From Saprospiraceae bacterium (lineage in GTDB: Bacteria; Bacteroidota; Bacteroidia; Chitinophagales; Saprospiraceae): a DNA stretch of 64,000 bases. The notes beneath the pieces were generated by a model. The model was not told the DNA's origin. It was given only the letters and a program-made list of their open reading frames with translations, and ran no database searches. The position numbers and the translations under genes were made by a program. Below are positions 44,434-54,478 of this stretch, piece by piece. The DNA is taken from contig JADJYQ010000001.1 in assembly GCA_016719615.1 (NCBI GenBank), positions 346,501 to 410,500 on the forward strand. Direction: 5' to 3'. How positions within the stretch are numbered: position 1 is the first letter of the stretch; every line of letters begins with the position of its first letter.

Positions 44434-45402
44434 ATGAGTGAGTTATTAAAAGTTACCATAGACGGAAGAAGTATTGAAGTACCATCAGGTACAACGATAC
44501 TACAAGCAGCGCGATCGCTAGGTGGAAAATATCCACCGGCAATGTGTTATTATTCTTCTCTTAAAGATACTGGTGGTAAGTGCAGGGTATGTTTGGTAAA
44601 AGTGGCACAGACCAGTGAATCAAATCCTAGGCCTATGCCCAAATTAGTGGCCAGTTGTATTACCCGTGTTGAAAATGGAATGGTTGTAGAAAATGAAACC
44701 AATCCAGAAGTTATTGATGCGAGAAACGGCGTCGTTGAATTTTTATTGATCAACCATCCGTTGGATTGTCCGATTTGTGATCAGGCAGGTGAATGCGATT
44801 TGCAAAATTTGTCTTTTGATCATGGACGAGAAGCTACGCGTTACGAAGAAGGGAGGAGGGAGTTTAATAAAATTGATATTGGTGAGCATGTACAATTGCA
44901 CATGACCCGATGCATCTTGTGTTATAGATGTGTTTATGCGGCCGAACAGTTGACCAATCAGCGCGTACATGGCGTTCTCAACAGAGGTGATGTTTCAGAG
45001 ATCAGCACCTACATACAAAATTCAATTGATAATGAATTTTCTGGAAATATTATCGATGTATGTCCTGTAGGAGCACTTACTGATAAAACATATCGCTTTA
45101 AACAGCGGGTTTGGTTTTCAAAACCATATGATGCACATCGGGATTGCCCGACTTGTTGTGGAAAAACAGTCTTGTGGTTGAAAGGGGATGATATCATCAG
45201 AGTAACAGCCAGAAAGAATGAATTTGGTGAAGTTGAAGAGTTTATATGTAATACTTGTAGATTTGAAAAAAGATTAAAAAGCGATTGGGAAATTGGTGGT
45301 CCACGCAAAGTTGATCATGAATCTGTAATTGCTTCAAATAAATATGAATTGCCGGTAATTTCACCGGCTGTAAATGTGGATGCAAAATTTGTTTCAGAAT
45401 GA
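44434..45402 (+). CDS. nuoG: NADH-quinone oxidoreductase subunit G, short form
   Basis: A 322-residue NuoG. It has the N-terminal [2Fe-2S] N1b motif (CYYSSLKDTGGKCRVC) and the His-ligated N5 motif HPLDCPICDQAGEC. Next come the N4-type RCILCYRCVYA ... CPVGALTDK and a further C-rich CPTCCGK with ICNTC. The large molybdopterin-like C-terminal domain of the 900-residue E. coli protein is missing. Short NuoG is the usual Bacteroidota form, so I read this as complete, not truncated. The stop overlaps the nuoH start (ATGA). Confidence 0.93.
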   Translation: MSELLKVTIDGRSIEVPSGTTILQAARSLGGKYPPAMCYYSSLKDTGGKCRVCLVKVAQTSESNPRPMPKLVASCITRVENGMVVENETNPEVIDARNGVVEFLLINHPLDCPICDQAGECDLQNLSFDHGREATRYEEGRREFNKIDIGEHVQLHMTRCILCYRCVYAAEQLTNQRVHGVLNRGDVSEISTYIQNSIDNEFSGNIIDVCPVGALTDKTYRFKQRVWFSKPYDAHRDCPTCCGKTVLWLKGDDIIRVTARKNEFGEVEEFICNTCRFEKRLKSDWEIGGPRKVDHESVIASNKYELPVISPAVNVDAKFVSE

Positions 45403-46409
45403 GCGATTTGATATTTAAAATTATTTTCATTGCATCTGTATTTGGCATCTCATTGTTCATTGCCATGTACACTACATATGCAGAACGCAAAATCGCTGCA
45501 TTCTTACAGGATCGATTAGGCCCAAATCGAGCCGGGCCATTTGGTTTATTACAGCCTCTGGCGGATGGAATTAAATTATTTTTTAAGGAAGAATTTATTC
45601 CAAAAGTATCTGATCGGTTTTTATTTATTTTAGGTCCATCTCTGTTCATGTGTACAGCATTGATGACCAGTGCGGTAATTCCCTTTGCACCTGATTTAAA
45701 AATTGGAGACCGCATTTTTGAAATGCAAGGTGCTGATTTGAATGTCGGTATACTTTACATTTTTGGTGTAGTCTCTTTGGGCGTTTATGGAATATTAATA
45801 GGAGGGTGGGCATCGAATAATAAATTTTCATTACTTGGAGCCATTCGCGCGGCTTCGCAAAACATCAGTTATGAATTGGCGATGGGTTTATCAATTGTAT
45901 CGCTGATCATGGTGAGTTCAAGTCTTTCATTAAGGGAAATTGTAGAGCAACAGGCTGGAATGAATTGGAATGTTATTTATCAACCTCTTGGTTTTTTAAT
46001 ATTTATTATTTGTGCATTTGCGGAGACCAATAGGGCTCCATTTGATTTGCCGGAATGTGAAACTGAACTGGTAGGTGGATTTCATACGGAATTTTCATCC
46101 ATGAAACTGGGATTTTATCTTTTCGCCGAATATATCAATGTGTTTATAAGCAGTGCTGTCATCGCGACTTTATATTTTGGAGGATATCAATTTCCATTTA
46201 TAAGTAGTATGGATGCGGGCATATTGAAGACGGTTTTGGGTGCAGCAGTGATGTTTGGAAAAATTACTTTTTTTATATTCCTGTTTATTTGGATTCGTTG
46301 GACATTACCCCGTTTTCGATATGACCAATTGATGAATCTAGGCTGGAAGGTATTAATACCTTTGGCAGTCTTGAATATTTTATTGACAGCTTTATTTATA
46401 TTATTTTAA
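45399..46409 (+). CDS. nuoH: NADH-quinone oxidoreductase subunit H
   Basis: Membrane subunit that forms the floor of the quinone chamber. The 336-residue protein has eight hydrophobic helices. The conserved AAFLQDRLGPNRAGPFGLLQ block lies near residue 33, and AETNRAPFDLPECETELVGGFHTE near residue 208. It is translationally coupled to nuoG through the ATGA overlap. Confidence 0.96.
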   Translation: MSDLIFKIIFIASVFGISLFIAMYTTYAERKIAAFLQDRLGPNRAGPFGLLQPLADGIKLFFKEEFIPKVSDRFLFILGPSLFMCTALMTSAVIPFAPDLKIGDRIFEMQGADLNVGILYIFGVVSLGVYGILIGGWASNNKFSLLGAIRAASQNISYELAMGLSIVSLIMVSSSLSLREIVEQQAGMNWNVIYQPLGFLIFIICAFAETNRAPFDLPECETELVGGFHTEFSSMKLGFYLFAEYINVFISSAVIATLYFGGYQFPFISSMDAGILKTVLGAAVMFGKITFFIFLFIWIRWTLPRFRYDQLMNLGWKVLIPLAVLNILLTALFILF

Positions 46410-46419
46410 GTTAAAAACT

Positions 46420-46926
46420 ATGCCTGCAGTAAAACTAACGGAGCGATATAAATTAATGTCCAGAAAGCCCATGACTTTTTCGGAGCGAATTTATTTGCCA
46501 GCTATATTTAAAGGAATGGGGATAACGATTAGCCACCTTTTTAAGAAAAAGGCAACCATTAGTTATCCGGAGGAACAGCGGCCGATGAGCAGTGTATTTA
46601 GAGGACTGCACATTTTGAAGCGCGATGAGAAAGGAGCAGAAAGATGTACCGCTTGCGGGCTTTGTGCCCTTGCTTGTCCGGCTGAGGCCATCACCATGAC
46701 TGCGGCTGAAAGAAAAGCAAATGAAAAGCATTTGTATCGTGAAGAAAAATATGCTGCAGTGTATGAAATCAATATGTTGCGTTGCATTTTCTGCGGACTT
46801 TGTGAAGAAGCTTGCCCTAAAGCGGCGATCTTTTTGCAAAACGATAAAATGGCTCCGGCAAGTTATGAACGGGAAGATTTTATTTTTGGAAAGGATCGTT
46901 TGGTGGAGACGTTTCAACAAAATTAA
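46420..46926 (+). CDS. nuoI: NADH-quinone oxidoreductase subunit I
   Basis: TYKY ferredoxin subunit with clusters N6a and N6b. The 168-residue protein contains two CxxCxxCxxxCP motifs: CTACGLCALACPAE and CIFCGLCEEACPKA. The N-terminal amphipathic helix that binds the membrane is present (IYLPAIFKGMGITISHLFKK). Confidence 0.96.
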   Translation: MPAVKLTERYKLMSRKPMTFSERIYLPAIFKGMGITISHLFKKKATISYPEEQRPMSSVFRGLHILKRDEKGAERCTACGLCALACPAEAITMTAAERKANEKHLYREEKYAAVYEINMLRCIFCGLCEEACPKAAIFLQNDKMAPASYEREDFIFGKDRLVETFQQN

Positions 46927-46932
46927 AAATAG

Positions 46933-47448
46933 ATGGATAAAATATTTTATATCATTTCAGTTTTAACGATTTTATGTGCGATATTAGTAGTTGCGACCAG
47001 ACACCCTATACGAAGTGTCTTGTTTTTAGTGGCGACGTTTTTTTTAATCTCGGCACAGTACATTTTATTAAATGCACAATTTCTGGCACTCGTGAATATC
47101 GTTGTTTATGCCGGTGCGATCATGGTGTTGTTTTTATTTGTGATCATGTTCTTAAATTTGAATCGTGAATTGGAGCAGATCAAATCATGGATTCCTGCTT
47201 CTGCAGCTTTAATAGCTTCCGGGGGCTTGTTGCTCATCTTTTTGTCAGCCTATCAATCGAGTCAGATTGAATTGGAATCTTCGGGTGTTTACAACATTGG
47301 GCTTGTGGAATATATCGGTGAAGTATTGTATCGCGATTATTTGTTTCCAATGGAAGTTTGTTCAATTCTATTTTTAGTTGCGATGATAGGTGTTGTATTG
47401 TTAAACAGGAAAGAAAAAGAATCATCTAGTAAAATCGTTTATCCATGA
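46933..47448 (+). CDS. nuoJ: NADH-quinone oxidoreductase subunit J
   Basis: Membrane subunit of 171 residues with five helices. Conserved segments are AILVVATRHPIRSVLFLV and YAGAIMVLFLFVIMFLNL, the latter holding the pi-bulge helix. The last codons overlap the nuoK start. Confidence 0.94.
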   Translation: MDKIFYIISVLTILCAILVVATRHPIRSVLFLVATFFLISAQYILLNAQFLALVNIVVYAGAIMVLFLFVIMFLNLNRELEQIKSWIPASAALIASGGLLLIFLSAYQSSQIELESSGVYNIGLVEYIGEVLYRDYLFPMEVCSILFLVAMIGVVLLNRKEKESSSKIVYP

Positions 47449-47774
47449 ACCACATTCCGGAAGTTATCAGAATGATTCCATTTGAGCATTACTTATTGTT
47501 AAGTGCGGTATTGTTTTTTATTGGTTTAATTGGCGTCCTTATTCGCAAAAATGTCATCATCGTTTTTATGTGTATTGAGATCATGCTCAATGCCGTCAAC
47601 TTGATGATGGTTGCAGCTTCAGCTTACAGAGGTGATAGTGCAGGACAAGTAATGGTATTATTTACGATGGCAGTTGCAGCAGCCGAAGTTTCTGTTGGGC
47701 TAGCCATCATTGTTATGATGTATAAAAATTTAAAGACAACGAATATCGATCTGTTCGATCAATTGAAAGGTTGA
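47445..47774 (+). CDS. nuoK: NADH-quinone oxidoreductase subunit K
   Basis: 109-residue antiporter-like subunit with three helices. Two membrane glutamates are seen: MCIEIMLNAVNL and VAAAEVSVGLAI. The start overlaps the nuoJ stop by four bases. Confidence 0.95.
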   Translation: MNHIPEVIRMIPFEHYLLLSAVLFFIGLIGVLIRKNVIIVFMCIEIMLNAVNLMMVAASAYRGDSAGQVMVLFTMAVAAAEVSVGLAIIVMMYKNLKTTNIDLFDQLKG

Positions 47775-47792
47775 TTTATATAGTTATAGAAG

Positions 47793-49677
47793 ATGAATCC
47801 AGAAATAATATTACATCTGATACTTTGGCCACCATTAGCAGGATTTATCCTGAATGGAATTTTTGGTTCAAAGTTTCCAAAATGGCTGGTTACGATGGTA
47901 GCATGCCTGATGCCTCTCATCAGTTTCATTGGAACTGTATTGGCTTACATCCATTTAAAAGGTCTGAAAACCACAGTCGATTTGTATACCTGGTTTGTAG
48001 GTGAAGGATCTGCGAAAGTTGAATTTGGTTTTTTGATAGATAATCTCAGTATTCTCATGCTGTTTATTGTAACAGGAGTTGGAACATTGATACATGTTTA
48101 TTCTTCAGCTTACATGGCAGATGATAAGGGTTACCCGCGGTTTATGTCTTACATGAATTTATTTATGTTTAGCATGTTGATGTTAATCTTAGGGTCGAAT
48201 CTGGTGGTACTTTTGCAGGATGGGAAGGTGTTGGACTTTGTTCATTTTTATTGATCGGTTACTGGTATGAAAATTTAGAATATAATAAAGCAGCTGCCAA
48301 AGCATTTATTATGAATAGGATTGGTGACTTGGCATTTTTAATTGCAATTTTCATGACCATCTATTCTACGGGAGCTGTGAATTTTGAGGATATCCGAGAG
48401 ACAGTAACCAGCGGGATTAATATGAATGAACCCGTTATGGTTGCGATTGCCCTTTTATTCTTTATTGGAGTTTGCGGAAAATCTGCCCAAATTCCTTTAT
48501 TTACCTGGTTACCGGATGCTATGGCTGGGCCGACGCCCGTTTCGGCATTGATCCACGCAGCAACAATGGTGACAGCAGGTATTTACCTGGTGACCCGAAT
48601 GAATTTCTTGTTTGAAGTAACACCGATAGCAAAATATGTCATCGCAGTGGTTGGATGTTTGACGGCTTTTGTGTCAGCTTCCATTGCTTTAAAACAAAAC
48701 GACATTAAAAAATATTAGCCTATTCTACGGTGAGTCAATTAGGGTATATGGCAGTTGCATTGGGCGTAGGCGCCTACATTACTGCAATATTTCATTTGAT
48801 GACGCATGCATTTTTTAAAGCATTATTGTTTTTGGGAGCAGGAAGTGTAATTCATGGTTTACATGGTGAGCAGGATATTCGAAAAATGGGAGGACTGAAA
48901 TCAAAAATGAAATGGACTTATGCAACCATGCTTTTAGGTACATTGGCCATCATTGGTTGTCCGCCATTTGCAGGATTCTTTTCAAAAGATGAAATACTGG
49001 CTGCAGTATATTCAAAAAATTTTTGGATGTTTTTGGTTCTTGCAATTTCTTCTGTATTCACGGCCTGGTATATGTTAAGAATGTTCTTTGCGACCTTTCA
49101 CGGCAACTATCGGGGAAGTGAAGAATCCTATGCCCATGTGCATGAATCTCCATGGAATATGCGATTGGTATTAATCGTTCTTGCATTTTTGTCAGTCGTC
49201 GGAGGATTTGCTGGATTACCTGAAATATCAGGGCAATCGCACGAAGTATTTCAATTTCTCGTACGTGCCATCGAGCAAGTTAAATTTAAAGTTAGCCATT
49301 TATTTGAATATCTTTTATGGGGCATTACCGTACTAACACTCGTTATTTTATTCATCGTTACTTATAAACGATATACAAATCCTAACAGAGATTTTTATGC
49401 TCCTCATAATAACCGTTTCGTCAGGCTACTCGAGAATAAATATTATATAGATGAATGTTTCGATTTCTTATTAGTGCAACCTCTTAAGAAGTTGGGAAAA
49501 TGGTTTATGCACACATTTGAGTATAGAATTGCCGACAAGATAGTGAGTGTACCTGTTGCCATATTGCAATCCGGAAGCTTTGCATTAAGGAATTTGCAAA
49601 ATGGAAAACTAAGTTGGTATTTGTTATATAGTATAATTGGTTTACTGGTTATACTCGTTGCGTTTCTGATAATTTAA
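47793..49677 (+). CDS. nuoL: NADH-quinone oxidoreductase subunit L (two single-base frameshifts)
   Basis: The distal proton-pumping antiporter-like subunit with the long lateral helix. Three frames cover it: 47793-48254, 48251-48718 and 48730-49677. Adding one T to the run at 48211-48214 restores LFAGWEGVGLCSFLLIGYWY. Adding one A to the run at 48707-48712 restores NDIKKILAYSTVSQLGYM. Both are standard NuoL blocks. The repaired length is about 628 residues, normal for the phylum. Key segments KSAQIPLFTWLPDAMAGPTP and SALIHAATMVTAGIYL are intact. An operon of otherwise perfect genes makes sequence error the best explanation. Confidence 0.93.
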
Positions 49678-49682
49678 AGCAT

Positions 49683-51137
49683 ATGATGTTAGCAGCAATA
49701 TTGATATTCATTCCGCTTATATTTGCAATCATTACTTTTTTTTCCGGAAAAAAGATTGCGCCTTATATTGCTTTATTATCGAGCATTATAAGTTTATTCT
49801 ATTTCCTGGTGCTCATGAGCGCATATGACATTGTCGGTAAGCAACTTTCGTTCAATAGTTATATAGAATGGATAATTCCTTTGAGAGCTTATTTGCATTT
49901 TGGATTGGATGCAGCCGCCGTATTACCTTTGTTTTTAACGCAATTGATCATTTGTTTGAGCGTATTGGCTACTCTTGTCAAGGGAAATGATCGAGATGCA
50001 AGTTATTATGGATTGATAGGCTTGGCTCATGCAGGTTTTAATGGATTTTTCAGTGCACAAAATCCAATCAGTTTTTATATATTTTTTGAAGCAGCTTTGA
50101 TTCCAATTTATTTTATTGTACTTCGGTATGGTGGGATAGATCGGAAAAAGGCAGTGTTTAAATTTTTTCTATATACTGTATTCGGCGGACTTCTTATGCT
50201 TGCGGCTATTTTGTTTATACAGTTTCATATGAAGTCTTATTTGAGCTTAATATCCTGGCAGGATTTTTATAAAAATAAAATGGCCATTGAATACCAGTAT
50301 TGGTTATTCGCAGCTTTTTTTATTGCCTTTGCTATAAAATCTCCGATTTTTCCATTCCATACCTGGCAGGCAGATTTGTATTCACAGTCGGATCGGCCCA
50401 GTTTGATGATCATTGCTGCGGTCATGTCGAAAATGGGAATCTTCGGATTAATTCGTTTTGATTTTTTCTTTGTCGAAGCCATCTATAAGTGGCAGTATTT
50501 TTTAATTGCGCTATGTTTGGTGGGAGTTGTATATGGAGCATTGATAGCATGGAGGCAGAAGGATATGATTCGATTGTTGGCTTACTCCTCTTTATCTCAT
50601 ATGGGACTTATTGCAGCAGGAGTCTTAACGATGGCTAATCTAGGAGTCCAAGGTGGATTATTTGCAATTCTATCGCATGGATTGGCGGCAGCAGGATTGT
50701 TTTTTGCAGCGGATGTCATCATTCGCAAGACTAACGATAATTCGGTCGACGCTGTATCCGGTATTGCTAAAGTGAACCCACGTTTCGCAACTTACTTTTT
50801 CATCATATTGCTTTCTAGTATTGGACTTCCGCTCACATGTGGTTTTATCGGTGAGTTCTACTTGTTGTGGGCGATTACTGAATTCAAACCATATTATGGT
50901 GCCTTCGGTGCTTTGACATTAATATTTGGGGCTGTATATATGCTGCGACTTTATCAGAAAAGTATGTTTGGCAAAGTTTCAAGCACAGCTTCTGGATTTG
51001 GCAAATTGAGTTTATCAGAGGATTATGTTTTTATAGTTATTGGGATTCTGATCATTGTGATAGGCTTTTTTCCGGTTAACTGGATTGGAATCGGGCAATA
51101 TGCTTTTCGAATTATGAATTTCACTCCTACAAATTAA
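49683..51137 (+). CDS. nuoM: NADH-quinone oxidoreductase subunit M
   Basis: Antiporter-like proton-pumping subunit, 484 residues, about 14 helices. Conserved membrane segments include NGFFSAQNPISFYIFFEAAL with the functional Glu. FAIKSPIFPFHTWQADLYSQ carries the Lys, and LAYSSLSHMGLIAAGV lies in the later half. It follows nuoL after 5 bases. Confidence 0.95.
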   Translation: MMLAAILIFIPLIFAIITFFSGKKIAPYIALLSSIISLFYFLVLMSAYDIVGKQLSFNSYIEWIIPLRAYLHFGLDAAAVLPLFLTQLIICLSVLATLVKGNDRDASYYGLIGLAHAGFNGFFSAQNPISFYIFFEAALIPIYFIVLRYGGIDRKKAVFKFFLYTVFGGLLMLAAILFIQFHMKSYLSLISWQDFYKNKMAIEYQYWLFAAFFIAFAIKSPIFPFHTWQADLYSQSDRPSLMIIAAVMSKMGIFGLIRFDFFFVEAIYKWQYFLIALCLVGVVYGALIAWRQKDMIRLLAYSSLSHMGLIAAGVLTMANLGVQGGLFAILSHGLAAAGLFFAADVIIRKTNDNSVDAVSGIAKVNPRFATYFFIILLSSIGLPLTCGFIGEFYLLWAITEFKPYYGAFGALTLIFGAVYMLRLYQKSMFGKVSSTASGFGKLSLSEDYVFIVIGILIIVIGFFPVNWIGIGQYAFRIMNFTPTN

Positions 51138-51144
51138 GCGTGTT

Positions 51145-52506
51145 ATGATGTTATCACTTATCATATTAACTTTTTTCGCAGTGTGTATTATGTTTTTGGG
51201 TTTTGTCAAACAAAGAAACATCATTATGCCTGTCGCATTTTTAGGAGTTTCTTTGGCTTTGTATGCATTGCTTTCTGGGCAAAGTTTTTGGAATCACTAT
51301 TTGGCAAATATGTTGCAAACAGACGGCTCAGCTCATGTCCTGTCATCTTTGGTGATCATGAACGGTTTGGCTTTAATTCCATTTTATAATGTTTATGAAA
51401 AGAGAGGGCAAGAAGAAATTGCAGATTTTTTAGGTTTGATTTTATTTGCTATGATGGGAGCTGTTATTATGGTTTCTTGTACGCACTACATGGCATTATT
51501 TCTTGGCATCGAAATTTTATCAATTTCGATGTATATACTTGCAGGAGCTGATCGTAGAAAAGTAAAATCCAACGAAGCCTCCTTAAAATATTTTATAACC
51601 GGATCCTTCACAAGTGCTATATTATTATTTGGAATAGGATTGTTGTATGCAATTTCCGGATCATTACAAATTGATAATCCATTATCTGTTGATTCTAATT
51701 TATTGGGACAAATTGCATACATTTTTATTTTTACGGGCTTTGCATTGAAAATAGCAATCGTTCCATTTCATTTTTGGGCACCCGACGTTTATGAAGGCAC
51801 ACCAACTTTATTTACTGCCGCGATGGCAAGTCTTGTGAAAATCGCATCAATGGGAGCATTTCTGAGAGTGGTTCAGTACAATTCTGATAATTTGCCAGGA
51901 TGGATCGATGCATATTTTATTCTTTTAATTATTGCTACATTGATTTTTGGAAATATTTTTGCAATGAAACAACAGGGCGTAAAGCGTTTATTAGCTTATT
52001 CCGGAGTTGTTCAGGCTGGATTTATATTATTGGGGTTCATCCAATTAAAACCAGGCGATGAATCGCTTATTTTATACTATTTTATTGCATATATGTTGGC
52101 CTCTTTGGCCGCATTTGTGGTCGTTTATTTTGTGGAAGAGCAATATGGAAGTGATGATTTAAATGCCTTTACCGGTTTGTATAAAAGTAATCCCATTTTA
52201 GCTTTTGTCATGACAGCTGCATTGATATCTTTAGCAGGTGGACCTTTTACTTCCGGATTTGTGGCGAAGATATTTATGTTGAATCAGGCCATCACGCATG
52301 GATATGCTGCTTTAGTTGTGATTGCAGTAATATGCACTTTGTTGTCAGTTTACTATTATTATAAAATTGTAAATGCAATGTATTCAAAAAGCGCAGATCA
52401 GAAATTTACCATATCACCTTTGCATTCAGGAATTCTCCTTGTATTCTCATTGGTCACCTTAGCGGCAGGTATCATACCCTCTTTTTTTGTAGAATTATTG
52501 AAGTAA
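51145..52506 (+). CDS. nuoN: NADH-quinone oxidoreductase subunit N
   Basis: The last gene of the complex I operon, 453 residues with about 13-14 helices. Signature parts are YMALFLGIEILSISMYIL, FALKIAIVPFHFWAPDVYEG and LLAYSGVVQAGFILLG. I find no canonical hairpin terminator directly after it. Confidence 0.95.
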   Translation: MMLSLIILTFFAVCIMFLGFVKQRNIIMPVAFLGVSLALYALLSGQSFWNHYLANMLQTDGSAHVLSSLVIMNGLALIPFYNVYEKRGQEEIADFLGLILFAMMGAVIMVSCTHYMALFLGIEILSISMYILAGADRRKVKSNEASLKYFITGSFTSAILLFGIGLLYAISGSLQIDNPLSVDSNLLGQIAYIFIFTGFALKIAIVPFHFWAPDVYEGTPTLFTAAMASLVKIASMGAFLRVVQYNSDNLPGWIDAYFILLIIATLIFGNIFAMKQQGVKRLLAYSGVVQAGFILLGFIQLKPGDESLILYYFIAYMLASLAAFVVVYFVEEQYGSDDLNAFTGLYKSNPILAFVMTAALISLAGGPFTSGFVAKIFMLNQAITHGYAALVVIAVICTLLSVYYYYKIVNAMYSKSADQKFTISPLHSGILLVFSLVTLAAGIIPSFFVELLK

Positions 52507-52639
52507 TTTCATTTTAACAATAGAAAATGGCCGGAGTGTTTTAGAATTTCTAAAAATAGGATAAATAAAGCTAATATATTTAATTCATAAATTCAAGTTC
52601 AAGAAAGGCTTCATTATTTATTTTTCAAATTATTGCCTT

Positions 52640-53120
52640 TTCTACTAAATATTTTCTGAACTCAGTGGGCTGGGGATTATGGGTTTTCATATTGAAGTTG
52701 TTCAAGCCATATTGTTCATCTCGTAAGGGAATGTTCAATATTTTTACCAAAAGGATTTTTATCCGATCGGCTTGCCAATGGGTATTTATTTCAATCTGTC
52801 TGCAAATGTAAAATTTGAAATGGAATTTGTTCCATTCGTTAAGCCAGACATTGCTTTTGAAAAGCCTTATGAGGTTCATTAGTTGTTTTGCTCCGAAGTT
52901 TTCATTCCTATGGCTGGAGAATTTACATTCGGAATTCGTTTGGCATTTGAATCATGTTTGGTTCAGTTGGGATTTGAGTTACACTTCAGCAGAGAATTTA
53001 CTATTGGAAACCATGCTGTTTTCTTTGTTAATATCGTCGCACCCTGGTGATTTGAGCCAAATTAGAGATCTGCTTATACCCCGGTATGTAGAATGCATCG
53101 CGGAATTGGATTTTAAATAG
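52640..53120 (+). pseudogene. Decayed gene, possibly an outer-membrane beta-barrel protein
   Basis: No long frame exists, but consecutive plus-strand frames give protein-like sequence. It runs VQYFYQKDFYPIGLPM, then GIYFNLSANVKFEMEF and VPFVKPDIAFEKPYEVH up to a stop near 52881. After one-base shifts it continues as GEFTFGIRLAFE, VQLGFELHFSREFTIGN and GDLSQIRDLLIPRYVECI. At least four shifts and one in-frame stop would have to be repaired, more than for the other broken genes here. Alternating polar and hydrophobic residues suggest beta strands. A minus-strand frame at 52625-52879 overlaps it and could instead be a small real gene. Low confidence. Confidence 0.3.
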
Positions 53121-53287
53121 GAAACTCTAATCCATAAATTTGGCTTTGGATTTTTTCAATATTTTTTCAAACACCTCCGTCGATTAGAATTATTAGGATA
53201 GTGAAGACCTTAGGTTTTATAATATTTATTTATTGTTTAATATATAAATACCTAAAAGATAATTATATATGTCAATTATTTTGTCCT

Positions 53288-53295
53288 TATTTTTG
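53288..53295 (+). promoter_or_regulatory. Bacteroidota -7 box (TATTTTTG)
   Basis: TATTTTTG ends 8 bases before the ATG of the polymerase gene at 53304. Confidence 0.45.
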
Positions 53296-53303
53296 TAAAA
53301 GAT

Positions 53304-54458
53304 ATGACGACAAAGGAATTGACAATTGGAGCTACAGAACAACCATCTCTTTGGTCACTAAACTTAATCGGCCAAACCAGCCTTTGGCAGAATATGCTTT
53401 TGTCTATAAATTCCGGTAAGTTTCCCCATTTAAGTTTATTATCAGGGCGTCCAGGTAATGTTCAGCTACCTTTAGCATTGGCATTAAGCCAGGCTATCCT
53501 TTGTGATGAAATCCAAAAACCTTGTGGTATTTGTAATTCCTGTAAACAGGTTTACAAACTTATACATCCTGATGTGCATTTCTCATTTCCATTGTCAAAA
53601 GCAAAGGAAACCTGTCAGGAGTTTTATTCAAAATGGAGGACCGCAGTCCAAGCAAATCCATTTATGAGTATTTCAGATTGGTTTAGCTATTTTGAAGAGG
53701 AAAGTAAAAATGCGAATATCCCTGTATCTGAAGTTCAAAATATCATTTCACTTTTGCATTTAAAACCATTTGCCTCGGATCGCAAAGTCTTGATCATTTG
53801 GTTGCCCGAGTACCTTGGCAAAGAATCGAACCGTTTATTGAAATTATTTGAAGAACCTCCTGAAAAGACCTTTATTATTTTAGTTACCGAAAATCCGGAT
53901 TTATTGCTTTCTACAGTTCAATCCCGTGCTCAAAGATTTCAGTTATTGGCCATCACATATGAGGAGGCTTCCGATTATATTAATCGTATGTATTCTATTC
54001 CATTAGCAGAAGCACATTCAGCGGTAGTATCATCTGAAGGTAATATGCATGAGGCACTTGCGTTTATAAATAACAAGGCTACTCACCAGATTGAAAAATT
54101 GCAGCAACTCCTTCAATCGACTTACCAATATCAGGCAAACGAGATGGTAAATTGGGTGGATCATTTTTCAAAATTGAGTCGTGAAGATCAAAAATATTTT
54201 TTAATCTGGATGCAAAGGATTTTATCATTTGTTTTGAGGTTAAAATATATACATACAGACACATCAAATCAAGTGACTACTGAATTAATGCAATATATTA
54301 AAAAACTTACGGTTGCTTTGAGTTTGGAACAAATTGAAAAAATAAACATTTTGTTGGATGACATTCTGATGTCAATTCAACGCAATGCAAATGTAAAAAT
54401 ATTGATGACTGACTTTTGTATTCAATTGGCGCATATTACCCGAGCAAAATTGAATTAA
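53304..54458 (+). CDS. holB: DNA polymerase III subunit delta-prime (HolB-like)
   Basis: Clamp-loader subunit of the replicative polymerase. The 384-residue AAA+ protein has a degenerate Walker A (SGRPGNVQLP, no GKT), as expected for the non-ATPase delta-prime. A four-Cys zinc knuckle follows near residues 70-80 (CDEIQKPCGICNSC). The sensor-1 and SRC-type region reads KLFEEPPEKTFIILVTENP and LLLSTVQSRAQRFQL. DnaX would have an intact P-loop, so this is delta-prime. It precedes ricT by 20 bases on the same strand. Confidence 0.87.
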   Translation: MTTKELTIGATEQPSLWSLNLIGQTSLWQNMLLSINSGKFPHLSLLSGRPGNVQLPLALALSQAILCDEIQKPCGICNSCKQVYKLIHPDVHFSFPLSKAKETCQEFYSKWRTAVQANPFMSISDWFSYFEEESKNANIPVSEVQNIISLLHLKPFASDRKVLIIWLPEYLGKESNRLLKLFEEPPEKTFIILVTENPDLLLSTVQSRAQRFQLLAITYEEASDYINRMYSIPLAEAHSAVVSSEGNMHEALAFINNKATHQIEKLQQLLQSTYQYQANEMVNWVDHFSKLSREDQKYFLIWMQRILSFVLRLKYIHTDTSNQVTTELMQYIKKLTVALSLEQIEKINILLDDILMSIQRNANVKILMTDFCIQLAHITRAKLN

Positions 54459-54478
54459 AAGTTTTAAAATAAAAATTG

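Noticed and set aside
45242..46920. Minus-strand frames over nuoG-nuoI (157 and 155 residues)
   Set aside because: They overlap well-identified complex I genes and have no homologous motif.
47793..49677. Reading nuoL as three separate genes
   Set aside because: Conserved NuoL blocks run across both breaks when a single base is restored.
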